From: Bradyrhizobiaceae bacterium
Lineage (GTDB): Bacteria > Pseudomonadota > Alphaproteobacteria > Rhizobiales > Xanthobacteraceae
Assembly: GCA_016793685.1 (NCBI GenBank)
Contig: JAEULX010000104.1
Span: forward strand, 1 to 5,333
Length of the DNA stretch: 5,333 nt
Reading direction: 5' to 3'
Under the pieces are notes generated by a model. The model saw only the letters and a list, made by a program, of their open reading frames with translations. It did no database searches and was not told where the DNA came from. A program made the position numbers and the translations under genes. Of this stretch, positions 1-4,865 are shown in pieces. Every line of letters starts with the position of its first letter. Positions within the stretch are counted from its first letter, which is position 1.

Positions 1-120
1 ACGCGCCATTATTTGCACACTGCGCGATGCACTAGGATTGCCCGTCAGCCGTCACCATGTCCGAACGATCTCTTGAGTCGCTTGATGCGCCGTTCGCCCG
101 TTCCATGCAGGCGATTACGT

Positions 121-136
121 GAACCGTCGTCGGTTC
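121..136. promoter_or_regulatory. Operator-like inverted repeat, copy 1
   Basis: GAACCG and CGGTTC form a perfect 6-bp inverted repeat around TCGT (GAACCGTCGTCGGTTC). It lies 120 bp before the chosen monooxygenase start. A 14-of-15 match to it, allowing a one-base insertion, recurs at 226-241. Size and symmetry fit the site of a dimeric repressor or activator; no regulator for it is seen in the window, so its role is inferred. Confidence 0.4.
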
Positions 137-176
137 AAAATCCACCAACCACTCGAAGGTAAGGGAGACGGTACGG

Positions 177-201
177 TTTCGCGAAAATCGCTGTCGCGAA
201 A
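177..201. repeat. TTTCGCGAAA palindrome with a partial direct repeat
   Basis: TTTCGCGAAA at 177-186 is a perfect 10-bp palindrome. TCGCGAAA recurs at 194-201, 15 bp downstream. The pair lies between the two GAACCG-type inverted repeats in the same leader and may belong to the control region of the monooxygenase gene. Function unknown; chance cannot be excluded in GC-rich DNA. Confidence 0.3.
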
Positions 202-225
202 GGACCGACCCGCCCTCCGAATGTC

Positions 226-241
226 GAACCGATCGTTGGTT
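226..241. promoter_or_regulatory. Operator-like inverted repeat, copy 2
   Basis: GAACCGATCGTTGGTT repeats the site at 121-136 with one inserted A (232) and one C-to-T change, keeping AACC and GGTT arms. It ends at 241, immediately before the AAAAGGGG ribosome binding region (242-249) of the monooxygenase gene. A protein bound here would sit where it could block transcription or early elongation. The pairing of the two copies, 105 bp apart, is the main reason to take it seriously. Confidence 0.4.
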
Positions 242-243
242 AA

Positions 244-249
244 AAGGGG
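244..249 (+). promoter_or_regulatory. Ribosome binding site deciding the GTG start at 257
   Basis: AAGGGG is followed by a 7-nt spacer and GTG at 257, after which the FAD-binding strand begins at once. The alternative starts (ATG 221, GTG 119) lack a comparable purine-rich site at good spacing. Confidence 0.55.
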
Positions 250-256
250 CAACGCA

Positions 257-1597
257 GTGGACGTCGATGTGGTCATTGGGGGCGGCGGCGTTGCAGGCGC
301 GGTAACGGCACTCGCGCTGCAGCAGCTAGGCTACCAGACGCTGGTCGTCGAACCTGGTTTGAACGACGATCGGCGGCTGGCCGGCGAGCTGCTGCATCCT
401 CCCGGCGTCGCGGGACTTGCCGAACTGGGCGTGCTCGACGCGCTGACGCGCCATCCGGCAATACCCGTGAAAGGTTTCTGTGTCCTCGACGCGGATGATC
501 CTAAGCAGATCAGGCTTCCTTACGACGCCGTTCGCGCTCACAGCACGCCGGGCCTGTCTCTCGAACATAAGCTAATCCGGCAAAGGCTCATGCAAGCCGC
601 CAAAGACCGGCCCTTGGTCAAGTTCGTCGAGAACGCGCGCGTCACGCATGTCGACCAAAGCGACCGCTCTCACGTCACCGTACAGGTGACCGGTCCGGAG
701 ACCGCGACGCAGTATCGGTGCCAATTTCTGGTGGCGGCCGACGGCGCCTCATCGGCCATCCGCCGCTTTGCCGGAATAGGCGTCAGGAACCGGCGCATCG
801 CCACGATTTTTGGCTATCGTGTTCCGATTTCCGCATTGCCCGATCGAGACTACGGCCTCGTTCTCATCGGCGGCCGAACGCCGGTCCTGATCTATCCGAT
901 CAACGAATCGGAAGCTCGGATCATGTTCGATATTCCGTACGATGCCGACCGCAAACCGACTTCGGAAGACTGCCTGAAGCTCGTGGCTTCGCTTCCTTCC
1001 AGCGTCAGGCGCGAGATCGAGCCGGTTATCGCCACGCAGCCGCAGATGAGCGCGGTCATCCACGAAGTCGCCGCCCAGCAATTGACGAGCGGGCGCGTCG
1101 TATTGGTGGGAGACGCGGCGGTGACCTGCCATCCGCTGACGGCGACGGGGATGACGCTTTGCATCACTGATGCGCTGCTGCTGCGGGACGCCATCGCGGA
1201 CCGGCGCCATGACGTGCGGCAGGCGCTGGAGCTTCACCGGCAGCGCCGTCGCTGGCGGCAGGTCACGCGGCTCTCGCTTGCCGAAACGCTGCGCGACGTA
1301 TTCTGCAGCGGCGACGAAAACCTGCGGATCGTCCGCCGCGGCGTCCTGCGTTATTGGCGCAGTTCAAGCGGGCCGCCCGCCAGCCTGGCGCTGCTGTCCA
1401 CCGCCGACGGGCGCTTGCTCGCGCTGATCCGGGAATTCGCCACGGTGCTCATGCACAGCCTCGTCGGCGAATTGAGCCGCTGGAAACAGGCTCGCAAGCG
1501 CCAGAATTGGGCCCTCGGCGAATCCCTGTACGGCCTCGCCAGCGTTCTTGCGCACCAGCTCCGGCAGATCCGCGGCAAGTGTCGATTGGTTTCGTGA
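257..1597 (+). CDS. sqmo: Squalene monooxygenase (squalene epoxidase) homologue
   Basis: Predicted FAD-dependent monooxygenase that converts squalene to (3S)-2,3-oxidosqualene, the substrate of the cyclase encoded next. With the GTG start it is 446 residues. Visible motifs in order: Rossmann FAD site with GxGxxG at residues 9-14 and a ribose-binding Glu near 32; GELLHPPG at 43-50, matching the GELxQPGG of squalene epoxidases; the DG motif at 162-163; PVLIYPI before the substrate domain; and the second FAD motif VGD at 284-286 running into HPLTATGMT (292-300), matching HPLTGGGMT. The later LRDVF...YWR...GLLS-like region also follows the eukaryotic enzyme. These matches set it apart from general aromatic hydroxylases. 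It lacks the N-terminal membrane anchor of the animal enzyme, and no clear membrane helix is seen. The start is uncertain (ATG 221 and GTG 119 are possible). It sits 75 bp before the cyclase, probably in one operon. Substrate is inferred from family and neighbour. Confidence 0.85.
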   Translation: MDVDVVIGGGGVAGAVTALALQQLGYQTLVVEPGLNDDRRLAGELLHPPGVAGLAELGVLDALTRHPAIPVKGFCVLDADDPKQIRLPYDAVRAHSTPGLSLEHKLIRQRLMQAAKDRPLVKFVENARVTHVDQSDRSHVTVQVTGPETATQYRCQFLVAADGASSAIRRFAGIGVRNRRIATIFGYRVPISALPDRDYGLVLIGGRTPVLIYPINESEARIMFDIPYDADRKPTSEDCLKLVASLPSSVRREIEPVIATQPQMSAVIHEVAAQQLTSGRVVLVGDAAVTCHPLTATGMTLCITDALLLRDAIADRRHDVRQALELHRQRRRWRQVTRLSLAETLRDVFCSGDENLRIVRRGVLRYWRSSSGPPASLALLSTADGRLLALIREFATVLMHSLVGELSRWKQARKRQNWALGESLYGLASVLAHQLRQIRGKCRLVS

Positions 1598-1658
1598 GGT
1601 GCGCCGCGCTACGCTATGCGCGCCGACGCCGGCTTTTCAATCACCAATGTCGTCGACC

Positions 1659-1663
1659 AGGAG
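1659..1663 (+). promoter_or_regulatory. Ribosome binding site favouring the ATG at 1673
   Basis: AGGAG lies 9 nt before ATG 1673. The upstream in-frame ATG at 1616 has only a poorly spaced GAGG at about 1595-1598. This supports the shorter cyclase protein. Confidence 0.5.
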
Positions 1664-1672
1664 ATTGCGGGC

Positions 1673-3676
1673 ATGAGCGCCGACCTTGAGGCGGGACTGG
1701 ATCCCGTGTCGCAGGCCGAGGGATCGGACCCGCTGCGCCGCGGCTTTTCTTACCTCGAAAGCATCCAGGGGGCGCATGGCGGATGGACCGGCGACTATGA
1801 CGGCCCGCTGTTTTTGCTGCCCGGCTATATCTTCGCACACTACGTTATCAGGCAGCCCCTGGGCGACGGCGACCGCTCCGCGTTCGTCATGACGCTGCGC
1901 CGCGCGCAGAACGATGACGGCAGCTTTGGACTGCATCTCGAGGGCGACGGGTATCTCTTCACGACCGTGCTCAACTATGTCGCGCTGCGCCTGCTGGGAG
2001 TCCCCGCCGACGACCCGGACGTGACCCGCGCCCACCGCTGGATTCATGCGCACGGAAGCGCCGCCATCATTCCCTCGTGGGGCAGGTATTGGCTCTCGAT
2101 CCTCAACCTCTATTCCTGGGAAGGGTGTCATCCGGTTCCGCCCGAACTCTGGCTGCTGCCGGAGCGGGCGCCGCTGCATCCCAGCCGTTTCTGGTGCCAC
2201 TGCCGCGTCGTCGTGCTCGCGGTCTCCTACCTCTACGGACGGCGCTTTCAGGCGCCGCTCGATCCGCTGTTGACGGCGCTACGACGTGAATTGTTTGCGG
2301 AACCGTTCGACTCGATCGACTGGCGCGCGCTGCGCACCAGCGTCTGTCCCACGGATCGCTATTTCGCGCCGTCGCGGTTGCTGCGTTTCGCCAACGCCGT
2401 GCTGGGCCAGATCGAACAACGCATGCCGCAGCGGTTGCGCGCGAAGGCGCTCGCGTCCGTGCTCGACCATATCAAGCACGAACAGCTCACCACGAACTTC
2501 ATCGACATCGGCCCCGTCAACAAGGCGCTCGACACCATCGCGCTGTGGAGCGCCGAACCCCATTCCGACCATACGCGCAAGGCGATCGCGGCGATGCCGC
2601 AGTATCTGTTCGACTGCGAGCGCGGCAGAACCATGCAGTCCTACAATTCTTCGGAGCTGTGGGACACGGGCTTCATCGCGCTTGCGCTTGCCGAGTCCGG
2701 GCATGCGCCCGAATACGCAACGATGGCGAACGAGACCTACCGGTTCATTGACGAAAACCAGGTGCTCGAAGACGTCGATCAGCGCGAGCGCTACTACCGT
2801 GACCCTTCCAAGGGCGGCTGGCCATTCTCCGATCGCGCGCACGGCTGGCCGATCGTCGACTGCACCGCGCTCGGCCTGATGGCCGCGCTTGCGCTCGAAC
2901 CTTGTTCGAACCGGCGGATCGAACCGGCGCGGCTGCTCGACGCGGTCGATCTTCTCCTGTTCTGGCAGAACGACGACGGCGGCTGGGGCACCTACGAAAA
3001 GCAGCGCGTCGGCGCCTGGCTCGAAGCCCTCAACGCCTCGGAAATATTCGGCGACATCATGGTCGACGTATCGCAGGTCGAGCTGACCTCGTCGGCGGTG
3101 CAGGGATTGGCGGCGGCGCGCGCGCATTTCGGCGACCGGATCGGCGACGAGCGCAAACACCGCATCGACGCCGCGACCGCCCGCGCCGCGCCAGTGTTGC
3201 GCGCGCTCCAGCGCGCGGACGGAAGCTGGGAAGGCAATTGGGGAATCTGCTTCACCTACGGAACGTGGTTCGGCATATGCGGGCTCCTCGCGGTGGGAGC
3301 CAAGCCGGACGATCCGGCAATCGTGCGCGCCGCAGAATTTATCCGCGCCAAGCAATGCGAGGACGGCGGCTGGGGCGAAAGCCACAAAAGCTGTATCCGC
3401 CGCGAGTATGTGCAGCATCCTGAAGGCGGCCAGGTCGCCATGACGGCCTGGGCGCTGTTGGCGCTCCTATCCGCCTCGCCGCAGCGTCATCGCGATGCGA
3501 TCCAGCGCGGGGTGCGGTTTCTATGCGAGCGGCAATTGCCCAACGGCGACTGGCCGCAACAGGGCATGACCGGCGTTTTCAATCGCACCTGCATGTTGAA
3601 CTATCGCTACTACCGCAATCACTTCCCCCTCTGGGCCCTTGCCCTTGCGGCGAAGAATGGATTTTCGCTCGGCTGA
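1673..3676 (+). CDS. osc: Oxidosqualene cyclase (bacterial sterol/triterpene cyclase)
   Basis: Predicted to cyclise 2,3-oxidosqualene to a tetra- or pentacyclic triterpene alcohol, probably at the inner membrane. Length is 667 residues from ATG 1673 (686 from ATG 1616), normal for a bacterial OSC. QW-type repeats end near W38, F85, W438, W519, W567 and W627. The catalytic motif is DCTA with the general acid D396, as in OSCs, not the DxDDTA of squalene-hopene cyclase. Segments IPSWGRYWL, LYSWEG, WCHCR (H176), SYNSSELWDTGF, NASEIFGDIM and CFTYGTWFG closely follow human lanosterol synthase. Aromatic cation-stabilising residues are kept: W330 (human W387), Y441 (Y503), W523 (W581), F636 (F696). 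Y324 (human T381) and I394 (human V453) are the residues of plant cycloartenol synthase. Unusually, human E459 is L400 and C533 is L471. It lies directly downstream of the epoxidase homologue. Enzyme class is secure; the product is unknown. Confidence 0.92.
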   Translation: MSADLEAGLDPVSQAEGSDPLRRGFSYLESIQGAHGGWTGDYDGPLFLLPGYIFAHYVIRQPLGDGDRSAFVMTLRRAQNDDGSFGLHLEGDGYLFTTVLNYVALRLLGVPADDPDVTRAHRWIHAHGSAAIIPSWGRYWLSILNLYSWEGCHPVPPELWLLPERAPLHPSRFWCHCRVVVLAVSYLYGRRFQAPLDPLLTALRRELFAEPFDSIDWRALRTSVCPTDRYFAPSRLLRFANAVLGQIEQRMPQRLRAKALASVLDHIKHEQLTTNFIDIGPVNKALDTIALWSAEPHSDHTRKAIAAMPQYLFDCERGRTMQSYNSSELWDTGFIALALAESGHAPEYATMANETYRFIDENQVLEDVDQRERYYRDPSKGGWPFSDRAHGWPIVDCTALGLMAALALEPCSNRRIEPARLLDAVDLLLFWQNDDGGWGTYEKQRVGAWLEALNASEIFGDIMVDVSQVELTSSAVQGLAAARAHFGDRIGDERKHRIDAATARAAPVLRALQRADGSWEGNWGICFTYGTWFGICGLLAVGAKPDDPAIVRAAEFIRAKQCEDGGWGESHKSCIRREYVQHPEGGQVAMTAWALLALLSASPQRHRDAIQRGVRFLCERQLPNGDWPQQGMTGVFNRTCMLNYRYYRNHFPLWALALAAKNGFSLG

Positions 3677-3687
3677 TCGCGTCTTCC

Positions 3688-3722
3688 GCACGGGCGTACC
3701 GGGCGCCCCGGCGTAGCCGTGC
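3688..3722. terminator. Candidate bidirectional terminator between convergent genes
   Basis: The 52-bp gap between the cyclase stop and the regulator stop holds an interrupted hairpin. The outer arms are GCACGG (3688-3693) and CCGTGC (3717-3722); the inner stem is CCGGG (3699-3703) and CCCGG (3707-3711) around CGC. No T-run follows on either strand, so intrinsic termination would be weak. The position between convergent genes is the main support. Confidence 0.35.
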
Positions 3723-3728
3723 CGGCCG

Positions 3729-4646
3729 CTACGAACTTGCCAGATTTGGCAGAAACGAACTGCCTTCGGCGATCAGGAAGTCGCGCAAGGATCGTGTCGC
3801 CGGCATCAGGCGCTTGGCGGCAAGGCGCACGACGAGCCAGTTGCGCACCATGGGAAGCCCGACGACATCGAGCGCGACGAGGCGGCGCTCGTGTATTTCT
3901 GCGGCGCAGGTGTGGGCCGAAATAAACGTGAGTCCGAGCCCCGCCATCACCGCCTGCTTGATCGTTTCGTTCGAGCCGATCTCCATGCCGATCACCGGCG
4001 CAATGCCGGCCTTGGAGAAAAAAACCTCCATCAAATGCCGCGTTCCCGACCCAAGCTCGCGCACAAGGAAAATCTCTTTGGCAAGCGCGCTCGGCGGCAG
4101 GTGCGCGCGACTGGCGAGAGGATGATCCGGCGGCGCGACGAAGAAATAGGGATGCGGTCCGAGCAAGTGACTTTCATACTCGGCGGTTTGCGGCGGACGG
4201 CCCATGACGCACAGGTCGCAGACCCCGGCTTCGAACCGATCCATGATGTGCTGGCGATTGCCCACCACCAGTTTGACTTCGATCTTTGGATGAAGACGGG
4301 AGAAGGCCGCCAACATGCGCGGGGCGAAATACTTTGCCGTCGACACCACTCCGACGGTCACGCGCCCCGCGTCGAGCGATTGGAAAGCGAGCAGCGCCTC
4401 GCGGCATTCCTCCAATGCATTTTCGATTCGTTGCGCGGCGAGCAGAACCTCCTGTCCGGCCGGCGTCGGCTCGAGGCCCCGCGGGGTCCGGTCGAACAGC
4501 GGCAAGCCGATGTCCTCCTCGAACTGCCGGATCTGCATGGTCACCGCGGGGGGCGTGACATTGTTGGCCTCGGCGGCGGCGGCGAAACTGCCGAGGCGGG
4601 CCGCGCTCGCGGCAAACCGCAGGTGCTTGAGGGTAATGTTGCGCAT
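3729..4646 (-). CDS. cbbR: LysR-family transcriptional regulator, CbbR type
   Basis: A 305-residue DNA-binding regulator, the usual LysR length. The N-terminal winged helix-turn-helix covers about residues 4-62: TLKHLRFAASAARLGSF, then AVTMQIRQFEEDIGLPLFDR. The C-terminal effector-binding domain (about 92-295) carries CbbR-like segments: STAKYFAPRML, NRQHIMDRF, DLCVMGRPP, RELGSGTRHLMEVFF, GSNETIKQAVMAGLGL and VGLPMVRNW. In autotrophs CbbR senses central metabolites and activates Calvin-cycle operons. No RuBisCO gene is seen here, so this may be a paralogue with another target. The start at 4646 is set by AGGAG (4653-4657, minus strand) with a 6-nt spacer; the open frame continuing upstream to 5300 has no family match and runs antisense to the next gene. 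It is transcribed away from the flavoprotein gene, the classic LysR-target layout, and converges on the cyclase gene. Family certain; target inferred. Confidence 0.92.
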   Translation of the reverse strand: MRNITLKHLRFAASAARLGSFAAAAEANNVTPPAVTMQIRQFEEDIGLPLFDRTPRGLEPTPAGQEVLLAAQRIENALEECREALLAFQSLDAGRVTVGVVSTAKYFAPRMLAAFSRLHPKIEVKLVVGNRQHIMDRFEAGVCDLCVMGRPPQTAEYESHLLGPHPYFFVAPPDHPLASRAHLPPSALAKEIFLVRELGSGTRHLMEVFFSKAGIAPVIGMEIGSNETIKQAVMAGLGLTFISAHTCAAEIHERRLVALDVVGLPMVRNWLVVRLAAKRLMPATRSLRDFLIAEGSSFLPNLASS

Positions 4647-4668
4647 TAAGCGCTCCTGAACCAAGCAT

Positions 4669-4690
4669 TCAGCAAATTCAAATTTACTGA
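4669..4690. promoter_or_regulatory. Probable LysR/CbbR operator (22-bp palindrome)
   Basis: A near-perfect 22-bp palindrome: the arms TCAG-x-AAATT and AATTT-x-CTGA leave only two mismatched pairs. It contains TCA-N7-TGA (4678-4690), which fits the TNA-N7-TNA pattern described for CbbR sites, and several T-N11-A arrangements typical of LysR sites. It begins 22 bp before the regulator start codon and is an A/T-rich island in GC-rich DNA. Binding by the adjacent regulator is inferred from position and symmetry. Confidence 0.6.
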
Positions 4691-4708
4691 TTGCCGCCCA
4701 TAGGGCAA
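4681..4708 (-). promoter_or_regulatory. Candidate sigma-70 promoter of the CbbR-type gene
   Basis: On the minus strand, TTGCCC (4708-4703) and TAAATT (4686-4681) form -35 and -10 candidates with a 16-bp spacer, each matching the consensus at 4 of 6 positions. The -10 box lies inside the 22-bp palindrome, which would fit negative autoregulation, common in LysR regulators. GCCC-ATA-GGGC, an 11-bp inverted repeat (4696-4706), overlaps the -35 box. Confidence 0.35.
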
Positions 4709-4734
4709 GTTTATCGTGAAGCAGCCAGGGAGCG

Positions 4735-4754
4735 TCACGCATAACTCCGCGTGA
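4735..4754. promoter_or_regulatory. Inverted repeat in the divergent region
   Basis: TCACGC and GCGTGA form a perfect 6-bp inverted repeat with an 8-bp spacer, about 110 bp before the flavoprotein start. It differs in sequence from the A/T-rich palindrome and could be a site for a second regulator or part of the untranslated leader. Function unknown. Confidence 0.3.
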
Positions 4755-4816
4755 TCCCGACCTCCGGTCACCCTTGGCGGGGACGATCAGACAGACGTCC
4801 GTCGACTCTTTGACGC

Positions 4817-4850
4817 GTCCGCTCCGCGGACAGCGAAGCGTGGAGCTTTT
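4817..4850 (+). promoter_or_regulatory. Leader with two mutually exclusive hairpins
   Basis: GTCCGC (4817-4822) and GCGGAC (4826-4831) make a perfect stem with a 3-nt loop. GCTCC (4821-4825), which overlaps the first arm and loop, can instead pair with GGAGC (4842-4846), and that stem is followed by TTTT (4847-4850). The ribosome binding site begins at 4853. The arrangement resembles a small attenuator or translational switch, but the stems are short and no ligand domain is recognised. Confidence 0.25.
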
Positions 4851-4865
4851 GCGGGAGGAGATCAG

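Larger units (their letters stand above)
1..256. other. Upstream region of the triterpenoid gene pair, no gene called
   Basis: I see no convincing complete gene here. A plus-strand frame is open from base 2 to a TGA at 74-76 (25 codons with the stop) and could be the tail of an upstream gene, but it is too short to recognise. The frame of the downstream monooxygenase stays open back to a GTG at 119, but bases 119-256 have a weak third-position G/C preference (about 40% A/T by my count, against strong G/C bias inside the gene) and encode an Arg/Ser/Lys-rich stretch with no family resemblance. I therefore read this part as leader and regulatory DNA. It contains the inverted repeats listed separately. 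I could not pick out a convincing sigma-70 promoter. Confidence 0.5.

Noticed and set aside
33..106. Small minus-strand frame of 24 codons upstream of the monooxygenase
   Set aside because: Ser/Asp-rich, with no family resemblance and no supporting ribosome binding site; chance is the simplest explanation.
1616..1672. Upstream ATG for the cyclase, adding 19 residues
   Set aside because: It has only a poorly spaced ribosome binding site, while AGGAG lies 9 nt before ATG 1673. It remains possible, so the choice is not certain.
2279..3418. Long minus-strand open frame (379 codons) antisense to the cyclase
   Set aside because: The translation is Arg/Val/Ala-rich with no family resemblance, and it lies opposite a clearly conserved OSC. 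Long antisense frames are expected in DNA with strong G/C third-position bias.
1673..3676. Squalene-hopene cyclase as the identity of the cyclase
   Set aside because: The catalytic motif is DCTA rather than DxDDTA, and many blocks follow lanosterol/cycloartenol synthases. The preceding epoxidase homologue also points to oxidosqualene as substrate.
3523..4649. Plus-strand open frames opposite the regulator gene
   Set aside because: Low-complexity Arg/Ala-rich shadows of the CbbR-type gene with no recognisable domain.
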